33,029 nt of DNA, from contig CAJXLK010000042.1 in NCBI GenBank assembly GCA_913055635.1, forward strand, positions 1 through 33,029. Direction: 5' to 3'. Below, piece after piece: positions 15,280-23,769 of this stretch (its first letter is position 1; each line of letters begins with the position of its first letter). Below the pieces are notes generated by a model, which was given only the letters and a program-made list of their open reading frames with translations, was not told the DNA's origin and made no database searches. The DNA comes from an uncultured Bacteroidota bacterium. GTDB lineage: Bacteria > Bacteroidota > Bacteroidia > Bacteroidales > UBA12077. A program made the position numbers and the translations under genes.

Positions 15280-17754
15280 TCAGAGGAACAACGGGGTTAT
15301 TTGTTTTACAATATAAGCAACGATCCATGCCAGGGATGTAGTATACAGGATAGCAAAAGCCGACCAGCGCCAGCTTCCTGTTTCCTGTCGGATAGCAGCC
15401 AGGGCTGCCACGCAGGGGAAGTAAAGCAGGACAAATATGAGGAAGGCCATGGCGGTGGGGCGATCAAAGACCTTTTCGCCTTTATGGGGTCCCTGTTCAT
15501 ATCGGGCCTGCTGGAGGCTGCGGATGAGCTTATCGCGGTTGGTGTCGACTTGGGTATTGGCCTGATAAAGCACGCCCATGGTGCTGACTACGATTTCTTT
15601 GGCTGCAATGCCACTGACCAGGCTCACGCTCATTTTCCAGTCAAAACCGAGGGGCTGCATAACCGGGGCAATGAATTTTCCAATCCGGACGATATAGGAG
15701 TTATTGAGTTTGCTGGTGTCCTGGCCGGTTTGTCCGGGCTGATGTTCACCCCCTTTATGCTCCTTTTCGTCCATCTCCAGGGCCATGGTTTGTGGGTTAT
15801 TGGCCTCTGGTTGCTTAGGTTGCGGCGGGGATTGAGGGAAATAACCCAAAGCCCAGATGATGATGGAGGCCACCAGGATGACGCCCCCCATTTTTTTCAG
15901 GTACTGCGATCCCTTGCTCCACATGTGACCGGCCGTATTTTTGAGCGTAGGCATGCGGTAGGGGGGCAGTTCCATGACAAAGGGCACCTCTTCGGTGCGG
16001 AAAAGGGTTTTTTTAAAGACAATGGCTACGGCCCCGGCCATGAGAATGCCGAAGAGGTATATCGAAAAGAGCATGGTGCCCGGGTGTTCGGGGAAAAAAG
16101 CCGATATGATCAGTACATATACCGGAAGGCGGGCACTACATGACATGAAGGGATTGATCAGGATAGTCAGCAACCGGTTGTTCTTGTTTTTGATGGTCCG
16201 GGTGGCCATGATGGCGGGCACATTGCAGCCAAATCCCATGATGAGAGGGATAAACGACTGTCCGTGCAGACCGATCTTGTGCATGATCTTGTCCATAATG
16301 AAAGCTGCCCGCGCCATATACCCGGTGTCTTCCATGAACGATATAAAGAAGAACAGGATCAGGATGTTGGGCAGAAAGATGATGACTCCCCCCACCCCGT
16401 CAATGATGCCATGGATGATCAAATCCTTCAGGGGGCCTTCCTGCATGAGTTGATCCAGTTCGTTTCCGGTAAAGCCGACCAGCCCATCAATCCACTGCAT
16501 CGGATAGCTCCCCAGTTTAAAGGTGGCCTGGAACATTACCCACATGAAAAAAAGAAATATGGGGAAACCCAGGTATTTGTGAGTGAGATAGCGGTCAAGG
16601 CGGTCGGTTTTGTGGCGGTATTTGGTCTCTACATTGCCCTTGTAGGTTTCTTTAAGAGCTCCGGCAATGAAGGCATATTTGGCATCGGTGATTACCGCTT
16701 CGCTGTCTTCCCCCAGTTTATGCTCAATACCGGTAATCTCTTGCTTAGCCTGGTTGTTGATGGCCTGATAATTTTCCCAGTTGGAGAGGGTGAAATGAGC
16801 TGCCGAGTCTTTTTCCAGGAGTTTGATGGCATAAAAGCGCGAAGAGACCATATCGGTCAGGCGCTTGTTCTTCCATATCTCATCCTGGATGTTTTTCAGG
16901 GAAGGTTCGACTTCCTGGCCATAATTGATATGGATGTGTCGCACGGTGGGATCATTGTCTTCGAAAACCTGGATGGTTTTTTTGAACAAATCACGAATAC
17001 CGACTCCTTTTGAGGATATAGTAGGAACAATGGGGATGCCGATCATTTTACCCAGCGAGGGGTAGTCGAAATAATCGCCCCGCTGTTTCATCTCATCATA
17101 CATGTTCAGGGCAATGACCACTTTGATGTCCATATCGATCAACTGGGTGGTCAGATACAGGTTGCGCTCCAGGTTGGAGGCATCGACCACATTGATGACA
17201 ATATCGGGCATCTCCCCGAGGATGTGTTTGCGCACAAAAAGTTCTTCGGGCGAATAGACGCTTAAGGAATAGGTTCCGGGCAGATCTGTGATGTTGAAGT
17301 GATATCCCCCCTGTTTATAGCGGGCCATCTTGGAACCGACGGTGACTCCTCCGTAATTGCCTACGTGCTCTTTTGAGCGGGAAGCAAAATTGAACAGGGT
17401 GGTTTTGCCGGAGTTGGGATTCCCGACCAGGGCAACATTGATGGTCTTTTGCCGTTTTTTGGCTGTTGTTTTCAGCAACTGTTCGGAGATCACCCCGTTA
17501 AACTGACCGGGAGCCTCTTTTTTTGCTTCTTCCCGGGTGATCACTTCAATCAGTGAGGCTTCGCTGCGACGCAGTGAAACCTGATAGCCCATGATTTTGT
17601 ATTCAATGGGGTCGCGAAGGGGCGCATTCTTGACGACGGTGACCTTCTTTCCTTTTACAAATCCCATTTCCAGGATTCTTTTCCTGAAGGCCCCACGCCC
17701 CCTTACTTTTGTTATGATGCCCGATTCGTTGCGTGTTAACTCTGATAACCTCAT
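15280..17754 (-). CDS. feoB: FeoA-FeoB fusion, ferrous iron transporter
   Basis: An 824-aa protein of the inner membrane that imports Fe(II). Residues 1-73 form a FeoA (SH3-like) domain: MRLSELTRNESGIITKVRGR, ILEMGFVKGKKVTVV. The GTPase domain follows with G1 GNPNSGKTTLFN, the switch region NYGGVTVGSK, G3 DLPGTYSLS and the nucleotide motif ALNMYDE. The membrane core contains GFGCNVPAIMATRTI and NPFMSCSARLPVYVL, the Gate-type segments conserved in FeoB. A His/Glu/Lys-rich insertion (about residues 660-690) is typical of Bacteroidota members. A 55-aa Cys-rich partner follows after one base. FeoA-FeoB fusion is common in Bacteroidota. Confidence 0.96.
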   Translation of the reverse strand: MRLSELTRNESGIITKVRGRGAFRKRILEMGFVKGKKVTVVKNAPLRDPIEYKIMGYQVSLRRSEASLIEVITREEAKKEAPGQFNGVISEQLLKTTAKKRQKTINVALVGNPNSGKTTLFNFASRSKEHVGNYGGVTVGSKMARYKQGGYHFNITDLPGTYSLSVYSPEELFVRKHILGEMPDIVINVVDASNLERNLYLTTQLIDMDIKVVIALNMYDEMKQRGDYFDYPSLGKMIGIPIVPTISSKGVGIRDLFKKTIQVFEDNDPTVRHIHINYGQEVEPSLKNIQDEIWKNKRLTDMVSSRFYAIKLLEKDSAAHFTLSNWENYQAINNQAKQEITGIEHKLGEDSEAVITDAKYAFIAGALKETYKGNVETKYRHKTDRLDRYLTHKYLGFPIFLFFMWVMFQATFKLGSYPMQWIDGLVGFTGNELDQLMQEGPLKDLIIHGIIDGVGGVIIFLPNILILFFFISFMEDTGYMARAAFIMDKIMHKIGLHGQSFIPLIMGFGCNVPAIMATRTIKNKNNRLLTILINPFMSCSARLPVYVLIISAFFPEHPGTMLFSIYLFGILMAGAVAIVFKKTLFRTEEVPFVMELPPYRMPTLKNTAGHMWSKGSQYLKKMGGVILVASIIIWALGYFPQSPPQPKQPEANNPQTMALEMDEKEHKGGEHQPGQTGQDTSKLNNSYIVRIGKFIAPVMQPLGFDWKMSVSLVSGIAAKEIVVSTMGVLYQANTQVDTNRDKLIRSLQQARYEQGPHKGEKVFDRPTAMAFLIFVLLYFPCVAALAAIRQETGSWRWSAFAILYTTSLAWIVAYIVKQITPLFL

Positions 17755-17786
17755 CGACTATTCCCAGATGAACATTAAAAAGCCTA

Positions 17787-17817
17787 CAAAAATAGTATTA
17801 TTTTTTTTCTCCACCAA
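17787..17817 (-). promoter_or_regulatory. Promoter of the feoAB operon
   Basis: On the minus strand TATTTTTG (17787-17794) matches TAnnTTTG, and a TTG (17815-17817) lies 20 nt upstream as a -33 element. The ATG at 17754 leaves a short leader of about 25 nt. I see no obvious Fur box. Confidence 0.5.
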
Positions 17818-18153
17818 TGATTTGAACCATGATCAAAGATATGTTTTTATGAGGAAGGGCACCGGCGAAGAACATGCAGTAAGCCACCGGCAGCTATCAG
17901 CTCTGGCTAATCCATTGCATTGTAAAGGGGCACCATAAGAATAAGGCCATCATTGCTCAAGACATCCACGAAATAAACAGAAGGAGGTGGTAAAAATGAA
18001 TGGCTTTTTTAGAAAAACGGATGATTTGAATAAATGTCCCCCTCTTCAATCCTGGCCCGGATAAAGCAAAAGGCCTCCTTATAAGGCCTCGGTATGATTA
18101 TGATACAAAAAAAGCGTTTAAGCGCAAGGCTTAGGGAGGAACGATTGGACTAT

Positions 18154-18184
18154 AAAAAAAGGGCCCGGCCGGGCCCTTTTTTTT
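18154..18184 (-). terminator. Bidirectional terminator after the Pur-alpha-like gene
   Basis: A seven-base A-run, the perfect palindrome GGGCCCGGCCGGGCCC (18161-18176) and an eight-base T-run make a classical intrinsic terminator that can act in both directions. It ends six nt before the minus-strand stop at 18191. Confidence 0.85.
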
Positions 18185-18190
18185 GCTATG

Positions 18191-18631
18191 CTATTCCCTG
18201 TTATCTAAATCTTCAAATTCAATGTCAGAAGTGTAGCTTGAACTGGCAGCGGTTTCTTCAACCTGTTCGGCCTGCTCTTGCTCCTTCTCTTGCTGCCGTT
18301 GTTTGATTGCCTCCATCTCTTCACTCTTCTCTCGCTTGATGAAGTTGATCACTTCTTCTAAACTGTCGGTGAACTTGTCAAAGTCTTCCTTGTAGAGAAA
18401 AACTTTATGCTTCTCAAAAAAGCGTTTCCCGTTGTTTTTAAACCTTTTCTTACTTTCAGTAATGGTCAGATAATAATCATTTTTGCGGGTTGCTTTAACA
18501 TCCAGGAAATAAGTGCGCTTCCCGGCTTTGATCACTTTTGAGAAGATAATGTCCTGTCCGTTTTTCCCTTGTCCTTGTTCTTGTTCTTGTCCTTGGCCTT
18601 GTCCTTCTGTGTTTTCGTATCCGTCCATCAT
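18191..18631 (-). CDS. Pur-alpha-like nucleic-acid-binding protein (DUF3276)
   Basis: A 146-aa cytoplasmic protein. The central region (about residues 28-105) has the PUR repeat features of the DUF3276/Pur-alpha family: IIFSKVIKAGKRTYFLDV, then NDYYLTITESKKRF, FEKHKVFLYKEDFDKF. Bacterial PUR proteins bind single-stranded DNA or RNA; the cellular role is not settled. The N-terminus is a low-complexity Gln/Gly/Glu tract (GQGQGQEQEQGQGKNGQ) coded by hexamer-like repeats, and the C-terminus is a Glu/Gln-rich helix followed by an acidic tail. The gene is monocistronic with a strong terminator and is divergent from nusB. Confidence 0.88.
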   Translation of the reverse strand: MMDGYENTEGQGQGQEQEQGQGKNGQDIIFSKVIKAGKRTYFLDVKATRKNDYYLTITESKKRFKNNGKRFFEKHKVFLYKEDFDKFTDSLEEVINFIKREKSEEMEAIKQRQQEKEQEQAEQVEETAASSSYTSDIEFEDLDNRE

Positions 18632-18824
18632 TAATCGCTTTTAAAGTTTCACTTTGTAATTACCAAAAGTATAAAATAATTAGCGGATTGCGCTTACAAA
18701 AATACCTTTTTTTATAAAAAATTGTTCCCACCGGGTGAATTCATCCCCTAAATTTTAGTTTGAAGCATAATTTTCATTTACTTTGCACCCGGGCTAAAAT
18801 CGTGATGGATTAACGAAAACTGCG

Positions 18825-19775
18825 ATGATAACCAGACGTTTAATAAGGATCAAAATTCTTCAAATCGTATTTTCCTATTTGTTCTCCGAAGGGAAAACCA
18901 GGTATGCTGCCGAGAAAGAGCTGTTCTTTTCCATGCATAAATTTCACCATCTCTATCATAAATTGCTTTATTTGATGGTGGATCTGAAAAACTACGCCGA
19001 ACAAAAAATTGAGCTGGCCCGCTCAAAGAAAGCCCCGACTTATGAAGACCTTCATCCCAACACCAGGTTTATTGACAACCAGGTGATTAGGCAAATAGGA
19101 GAAAATCAACAGTTGCAGGCTTTTGTAGAGAAAAACAAGTTGGATTGGTCACAGCAGCGGGAGTTTTTAAGGGATCTTTATGCGCATTTAACCGAGACCC
19201 GTCTTTACCAGGATTACATGAGTCAGGAGGGGGCTTCGACCTATGAGGACGATAAAACTTTTGTTTTACGAATTTATGACACCATACTTCCTGAATTTGA
19301 AGGCCTTTTCCAGCAACTGGAGGAACAAAGCATCTACTGGAATGATGAGGTAGAGCTTGTAATCAGCTTTATTCTTAAATCTGTGCGCAATCTTCACCAG
19401 GAAGGCCCGGGCGAGCTTTATTTCCCGCTGTTCAAGAAGCAGGAGGATCAGGAATTTGCAGAACGATTGTTTCGAAAAACCATTGAACATTACCAGGAGT
19501 TCGACCAACTCATTGAAGGGAATTCCCAGAATTGGGACCTGGAGCGGATCGCTTTTATGGATATTCTGATCATGAAGATGGCCATTACTGAAATCCTTGA
19601 GTTTTCTTCTATACCAACCAAAGTTACTCTGGATGAATACATTGAGATCGCCAAGTACTATAGTACCGAGAAAAGCAATGTCTTCATCAATGGCATTCTC
19701 GATAAGGTCATTGCCCAGCTCAGGTCCGAAGACAGAATTCATAAACAGGGACGGGGATTGATCGGGGAAGTCTGA
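18825..19775 (+). CDS. nusB: Transcription antitermination factor NusB
   Basis: A 316-aa protein, longer than the roughly 140-aa E. coli NusB but typical of Bacteroidota, where an extra N-terminal helical region precedes the NusB fold. The NusB-like C-terminal part (about residues 195-305) contains FRKTIEHYQEFDQLIEG, WDLERIAFMDILIMKMAI and the conserved TKVTLDEYIEIAKYYSTEKS, FINGILDKV. NusB with NusE (S10) binds boxA RNA and promotes rRNA antitermination. The first codons MITRRLIRIKILQIVFSYLF match the expected start. A near-consensus TTACTTTG lies at about 18776-18783. It heads the block leading through yajC and coaE. Confidence 0.92.
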   Translation: MITRRLIRIKILQIVFSYLFSEGKTRYAAEKELFFSMHKFHHLYHKLLYLMVDLKNYAEQKIELARSKKAPTYEDLHPNTRFIDNQVIRQIGENQQLQAFVEKNKLDWSQQREFLRDLYAHLTETRLYQDYMSQEGASTYEDDKTFVLRIYDTILPEFEGLFQQLEEQSIYWNDEVELVISFILKSVRNLHQEGPGELYFPLFKKQEDQEFAERLFRKTIEHYQEFDQLIEGNSQNWDLERIAFMDILIMKMAITEILEFSSIPTKVTLDEYIEIAKYYSTEKSNVFINGILDKVIAQLRSEDRIHKQGRGLIGEV

Positions 19776-19814
19776 TGATTTTGATTTTATTACCTTCATC
19801 TTAATATTTTGTTA

Positions 19815-19822
19815 TAGTTTTG
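19815..19822 (+). promoter_or_regulatory. Candidate -7 element ahead of the DUF1573 gene
   Basis: TAGTTTTG fits TAnnTTTG, but there is no TTTG at the usual -33 distance. If used, transcription would begin at about the first ATG (19829), making that message leaderless or moving initiation to the ATG at 19844. Confidence 0.35.
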
Positions 19823-19828
19823 TAGCAG

Positions 19829-20251
19829 ATGATGCTATACCGAATGGCATATTATATTTTGCTGTTCACCTTATTTGTTGCGGGTTGCGGACAGCACCAG
19901 GCCGATAAAGGGGATGAGGCGAGCGACGAGCCAGCCGGCCCTGCTCAAATTGCTTTTGAACAGGTTTATTATGATTTTGGGGATTTGCAGCAGGGGGAAA
20001 AGGTTTCGTATGTCTTTGAGTTCAAAAATGAGGGGGGCTCCCCGTTGGTTATCCGCGATGCGGCGGCCAGCTGTGGCTGTACGGTACCCCGCTATAACAA
20101 GGAACCGATTCAGCCCGGGGAGGAAGGCAGCATCGAAGTTGTTTTTGATAGTTCCGGGCGCCGGGGCAATCAATACAAGACGGTGATCGTCAAGACGAAT
20201 ACCCCCAAACGGGAGGTGCGCCTGACGATCAAAGCCAATGTGATCGTTTAA
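19829..20251 (+). CDS. DUF1573 lipoprotein
   Basis: A 140-aa protein with a lipoprotein signal peptide: hydrophobic YYILLFTLFVAGC with the lipobox Cys at about residue 20. The mature part is one DUF1573 (immunoglobulin-like, ASH/MSP-related) domain: FEQVYYDFGDLQQGEKVSYV, FKNEGGSPLVI, AASCGCTVPRYNKEPIQPGE, then the strand VKTNTPKREVRLTIKANV. The function is not known; the family is abundant in Bacteroidota, often beside yajC as here. The start could be the first or second ATG at 19829/19832, or the ATG at 19844, without changing the lipobox. Confidence 0.9.
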   Translation: MMLYRMAYYILLFTLFVAGCGQHQADKGDEASDEPAGPAQIAFEQVYYDFGDLQQGEKVSYVFEFKNEGGSPLVIRDAAASCGCTVPRYNKEPIQPGEEGSIEVVFDSSGRRGNQYKTVIVKTNTPKREVRLTIKANVIV

Positions 20252-20277
20252 AGCTAAATATTAAAAATTTTTACATT

Positions 20278-20616
20278 ATGAACTTACTGTTTCAACTGTT
20301 TTTAGTAGGTGGTCAGGCCGGAGGCGAAGGCGCTGGCCAGGGAAGCACCTGGGGCACCCTTTTGCCTCTTTTACTGATTATTGTGGTGTTTTATCTCTTT
20401 ATGATTCGACCGCAGGTCAAACGGCAGAAAGAACTAAGGAAGTACCGCCAGTCCCTTCAAAATGGCGACCGGGTGGTCACTTCAGGCGGGATATACGGGA
20501 AGATCGTGGAAGTTTCCGATCAGACCGTGGTTATTGAAGTTCAGGATCAAACCCGCATTAAGATCGATAAGAATGCCATCTTGAAGGACGCCAAGGACCT
20601 TGGCGAAAAGAGATAA
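20278..20616 (+). CDS. yajC: Preprotein translocase subunit YajC
   Basis: A 112-aa membrane protein. A single N-terminal helix (TLLPLLLIIVVFYLFMIRPQ, about residues 27-46) is followed by the YajC signature RPQVKRQKELRKYRQSLQNG and the domain DRVVTSGGIYGKIVEVSDQT. YajC associates with SecDF next to the SecYEG channel and supports protein export. The glycine-rich N-terminal segment (GGQAGGEGAGQGS) is common in Bacteroidota YajC. It lies 26 nt after the DUF1573 stop. Confidence 0.95.
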   Translation: MNLLFQLFLVGGQAGGEGAGQGSTWGTLLPLLLIIVVFYLFMIRPQVKRQKELRKYRQSLQNGDRVVTSGGIYGKIVEVSDQTVVIEVQDQTRIKIDKNAILKDAKDLGEKR

Positions 20617-20636
20617 GTCCTGACCGATTTGTACAA

Positions 20637-20683
20637 CTCCCGGTGTGGTTTAGGCCAATGCCTGCCAATGCCGGGAGATTTTT
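20637..20683 (+). terminator. Weak hairpin between yajC and the ybbR-like gene
   Basis: CTCCCGG (20637-20643) pairs with CCGGGAG (20671-20677) and is followed by ATTTTT. The loop is 27 nt and may fold further. It could attenuate rather than stop transcription inside the block. Confidence 0.3.
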
Positions 20684-20696
20684 AAATTTCTGATCT

Positions 20697-21701
20697 GTGC
20701 GTTTTTCCAGTTTAAATGTAAAACAGGTCGTTCAACACCTTAAGGCCCGTGTGAATAACCGGCGGGTGGGGGTTTTTTTGATTTTTCTGGCAATCTCCGC
20801 CATGTTTTGGTTTTTGACCCAGCTGGAGGATGATTACGTAACCCGCATTTCCTATCCGGTCGAATATCAGGATATGCCAGCCGATAAGATTGTGGTGGGG
20901 AATTTACCCGCGCATCTTGATCTGGAGGTTAAAGGCCAGGGTTTTAAACTCCTCGAATATCAGTTCAGCAATGAATTGAATCCCCTGATTTTACATCTCA
21001 ACGCTTATAACCTTCAATCCCAGGACCAGGGGGATTCGCCCAAATACTATATTGTCACCCAATCTGCCTTTACACAGATCACCCAGCAATTGAGCCAGGA
21101 GGTGGAGATCCTCAACATTGCCCCCGACACCCTTTTCTTTGAGTTTGCTGAAAAAGCCCGCAAGCGGGTACCGGTACGCCCTGATATTGATTACAACTTT
21201 GATAATCAAATGATGCTCAAGGGGAAGGTCCGCCTGGAGCCCGACAGTGTAAACATTTCGGGGCCCAATTCCGTTTTAGATACCATAGAAGTGGTCTACA
21301 CCCAAAAGCGTACCTTTGATCATCTCAAGCAAACGGTCCAAACCAATCTGGGGTTGGCAAAGGCACATCCTCAGGTCGAGTATGACCATAACCGGGTTAA
21401 GTTGACCATCCCGGTCGAGCAATATACCGAAGGGGAAGTGGAGAAAGAGATTGTGGCAGAGCATTTGCCCGATTCTTTGATTCTTAGAACGTTTCCGCGG
21501 TCTGTCTCCATCACCTATCTGGTAGGGCTGAGCAAATATGAACGGGTTATCCCCGAGTTGTTCAAGGCTACCGTTGATTATCGGCAGGTTCAACAGGGCA
21601 GGGAGCATTTGAGGGTTGAGATAAAGCAGGCCCCGGATTATCTGAAATCATACAGTTTTGCCCCGGAAGAAGTGGAATATATTATCGAGAAGAAGCCATG
21701 A
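20697..21701 (+). CDS. YbbR-like domain protein
   Basis: A 334-aa protein starting at a GTG (20697). One N-terminal membrane helix (RVGVFLIFLAISAMFWFLTQ, about residues 23-42) is followed by YbbR-type beta domains in the periplasm: ISYPVEYQDMPADKIVVGNL, HLDLEVKGQGFKLLEYQF, and later KVRLEPDSVNISGPNSVLD. In Firmicutes a YbbR protein (CdaR) regulates the c-di-AMP synthase; whether this Bacteroidota protein does the same is unknown, though the PgpH-like c-di-AMP phosphodiesterase is in the same window. The stop overlaps the coaE start by four bases, so the two are translationally coupled. Confidence 0.85.
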   Translation: MRFSSLNVKQVVQHLKARVNNRRVGVFLIFLAISAMFWFLTQLEDDYVTRISYPVEYQDMPADKIVVGNLPAHLDLEVKGQGFKLLEYQFSNELNPLILHLNAYNLQSQDQGDSPKYYIVTQSAFTQITQQLSQEVEILNIAPDTLFFEFAEKARKRVPVRPDIDYNFDNQMMLKGKVRLEPDSVNISGPNSVLDTIEVVYTQKRTFDHLKQTVQTNLGLAKAHPQVEYDHNRVKLTIPVEQYTEGEVEKEIVAEHLPDSLILRTFPRSVSITYLVGLSKYERVIPELFKATVDYRQVQQGREHLRVEIKQAPDYLKSYSFAPEEVEYIIEKKP

Positions 21702-22285
21702 TCAAAGTGGGGGTTACCGGCGGCATTGGAAGTGGGAAGACTTTGGTGTGCCGGGTTTTTGAAACCCTGGGTACCCCGGTTTTTTATGCCGATCAGCAGG
21801 CCAAACAACTCTATGATGAAGATCAGGAGCTTCGCAATGAGATGATCCACCTGTTCGGACCTGAGATATATGGTCAGAATGGTTTGAATCGTGCCTTGCT
21901 TGCTTCTAAAATTTTTTCAGACCCGCAAACGTTGGACCGGGTGAACCAACTGGTGCATCCCAGGGTTCGGAGAAAATTCAACCAGTGGTGCCAGCTTCAT
22001 ACCGATCGGCCTTATCTTATCGAGGAGGCAGCGGTTTTACCGGGATCTAAAAACCAACACGGCCTCGATTACCTTATCCTGGTTTATGCCCCCAAAGAGA
22101 TACGCATTCAGCGTGTTATAGAAAGAGACCAGGTTAGCCGGGCCTCGGTGGAAAGGCGGATGGCCCACCAGGTTGAAGATGAGCACCGCATGGCCCGGGC
22201 CGATTTCGTGGTCTATAACGATGGCTCGCGGATGGTGCTTCCCCAAATTATTCACATACATCAACAATTAACAGACAGCGCTTAG
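21698..22285 (+). CDS. coaE: Dephospho-CoA kinase
   Basis: CoaE phosphorylates dephospho-CoA at the 3' hydroxyl, the last step of coenzyme A synthesis. The 195-aa protein begins with the P-loop [12 protein letters not shown] (residues 4-15) and continues with [27 protein letters not shown], and the lid-type segment [17 protein letters not shown]. The length fits the family. Its start overlaps the end of the YbbR-like gene (ATGA), a pairing conserved in Bacteroidota. Confidence 0.94.
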   Translation: MIKVGVTGGIGSGKTLVCRVFETLGTPVFYADQQAKQLYDEDQELRNEMIHLFGPEIYGQNGLNRALLASKIFSDPQTLDRVNQLVHPRVRRKFNQWCQLHTDRPYLIEEAAVLPGSKNQHGLDYLILVYAPKEIRIQRVIERDQVSRASVERRMAHQVEDEHRMARADFVVYNDGSRMVLPQIIHIHQQLTDSA

Positions 22286-22289
22286 CCTT

Positions 22290-23009
22290 ATGGGAAAATT
22301 TACCAAATGGATCGCAGGAGGTTTGGGATGGGCTTTTTTGGGCCCAATTGGCGGAATCATGGGGTTTGTCCTTGGTTCCATGTTCGATGAAATGCAGGGA
22401 CAGCAAACTTCCGGTTACTCCATGACCACCACCGGCAGTTTTATCTCCAGTATGCTGGTGCTGGTGGCTGCCGTCATGAAAGCCGACCAAAAACTGATGC
22501 GTTCCGAACTGAATTATGTGAAAGATTATTTTGTCAGGAATTTTGGCCAGGAATCGGCCGAGGAAGCCATCCATCTTTTGCGCGATATCCTCAAACAGAA
22601 CATTCCGGTTAGCGAGGTGGCCCATCAAATCCGCAATAACCTGGATTACAGCAGCCGGCTTCAATTGTTGCATTTTCTCTTTGGAGTGGCTGCTGCCGAT
22701 GGCAGTGTCAGTCAAAGTGAACAGCAAACCATTGAACACATCGCCAACCAGCTCGGAATATCAGCGAAGGACATGAATTCGATTCGCTCCATGTTCATCG
22801 AGGATACCGATTATGCTTACCGCATCCTCGAGGTCGACCCCTCGGCCAGCGATCAGGAAGTGAAAAAAGCTTACCGGCGAATGGCCAATAAATATCATCC
22901 CGATAAAGTCAGTTATCTGGGAGATGATTTTAAGAAAGCGGCCAACGAGAAATTTCAAAAAGTCAATGAAGCTTATGAAAAGATTCGAAAGGAACGCAAT
23001 CTGAATTAG
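22290..23009 (+). CDS. DjlA-like TerB and J-domain co-chaperone
   Basis: A 239-aa protein four nt after coaE. The start is a glycine-rich hydrophobic segment ([20 protein letters not shown]) that could act as a membrane anchor. A TerB-like helical domain follows (about residues 50-155, with [15 protein letters not shown] and [20 protein letters not shown]). The C-terminal J domain (about 170-238) contains [20 protein letters not shown] and the HPD tripeptide in KYHPDKV, which stimulates DnaK ATPase. The organisation is that of DjlA. The client process is unknown. Confidence 0.9.
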   Translation: MGKFTKWIAGGLGWAFLGPIGGIMGFVLGSMFDEMQGQQTSGYSMTTTGSFISSMLVLVAAVMKADQKLMRSELNYVKDYFVRNFGQESAEEAIHLLRDILKQNIPVSEVAHQIRNNLDYSSRLQLLHFLFGVAAADGSVSQSEQQTIEHIANQLGISAKDMNSIRSMFIEDTDYAYRILEVDPSASDQEVKKAYRRMANKYHPDKVSYLGDDFKKAANEKFQKVNEAYEKIRKERNLN

Positions 23010-23058
23010 ACGCTTCAACAATCTGCCGTTTTGTGCTTTTGAAGTTGCCACATTATGC

Positions 23059-23066
23059 TATATTTG
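23059..23066 (+). promoter_or_regulatory. Promoter -7 element of the DUF5606 gene
   Basis: TATATTTG is an exact match to TAnnTTTG and is followed by CACC. A TTTTG tract lies about 17-18 nt upstream, close to the -33 spacing. The ATG at 23163 would give a leader of about 90 nt. Confidence 0.6.
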
Positions 23067-23162
23067 CACCTGGAATCTCCATGAGCAAAACCTTATAACA
23101 GAAGGTGGGTCTTGAATCATGGACAGGTTCCTACCTATTTTCGAATTAAAAAACGAACCAGC

Positions 23163-23639
23163 ATGCTAAAGGATATTCTTTCCATAGCCGGCTACAGTGG
23201 GCTGTATAAGTATCTAAAGAAAAGCCGCAATGGCATCATTGTCGAGAACCTGGAAACAGGCAAGCGGATGAATGCCGATGCCACGGCCAGGATTAATTCC
23301 CTTGAAGACATCAGTATTTATACCGACCAGGGAGACCGTGAATTGAAGGATGTCTTCAAAGCCATCCATGAGCATGAAAACGGCCAGAAAACCATCAATC
23401 CCAAGAAGGTCTCCGGCAAAGAGCTGAAGGAGTATTTTGGCCGGGTCATTCCGGATTACGACCAGGAAAGGGTCTACACCTCGGATATGAAAAAAATCAT
23501 TGGCTGGTACAACACCCTTCAGCGTCTGGGATACATTGATTTAAGCCGGGATGAGGAGGCCAACGAAGAGGAAGGCAACTCGCAGGAGGCTTCAGGGCAA
23601 AATCCCGATTCGCAGCAACAGGATTCGACCGATGCATAG
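23163..23639 (+). CDS. DUF5606 family protein
   Basis: A 158-aa cytoplasmic protein from the ATG at 23163. An upstream TTG could add 17 residues, but MLKDILSIAGYSGLYKYLKK is the conserved family start. It continues with GIIVENLETGKRMNADATAR and LEDISIYTDQGDRELKDVF, a small beta domain, then a helical part (KKVSGKELKEYFGRVIPDYD) and ends in a Glu/Gln/Ser-rich low-complexity tail. The family is restricted to Bacteroidota as far as I know and its role is undetermined. It converges with mazG. Confidence 0.85.
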   Translation: MLKDILSIAGYSGLYKYLKKSRNGIIVENLETGKRMNADATARINSLEDISIYTDQGDRELKDVFKAIHEHENGQKTINPKKVSGKELKEYFGRVIPDYDQERVYTSDMKKIIGWYNTLQRLGYIDLSRDEEANEEEGNSQEASGQNPDSQQQDSTDA

Positions 23640-23769
23640 AAATGCACAAAATGACTCCCATTGGGCTCGGCAATGCCATTTTTGATTGAAGCATCAGCTG
23701 CGCCGGGAGCCATATCCTGCCCAGTTAAAGCCATAGACCAATGGAAAGGGTGCTTCGGGCATTTGATTT

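Larger units (their letters stand above)
17755..18190. other. Intergenic region between feoAB and the Pur-alpha-like gene
   Basis: It contains the feo promoter, a 22-codon plus-strand frame (17996-18064) behind an unusually good Shine-Dalgarno sequence (AAGGAGGTGG, 5 nt spacing), a small AGGCCT/AGGCCT hairpin at 18071-18089, and the terminator at 18154-18184. There is no larger gene. Confidence 0.4.

Noticed and set aside
17755-18190. Riboswitch or Fur operator upstream of feoAB
   Set aside because: I found only a promoter-like element with a leader of about 25 nt, too short for a riboswitch, and no recognisable Fur palindrome.
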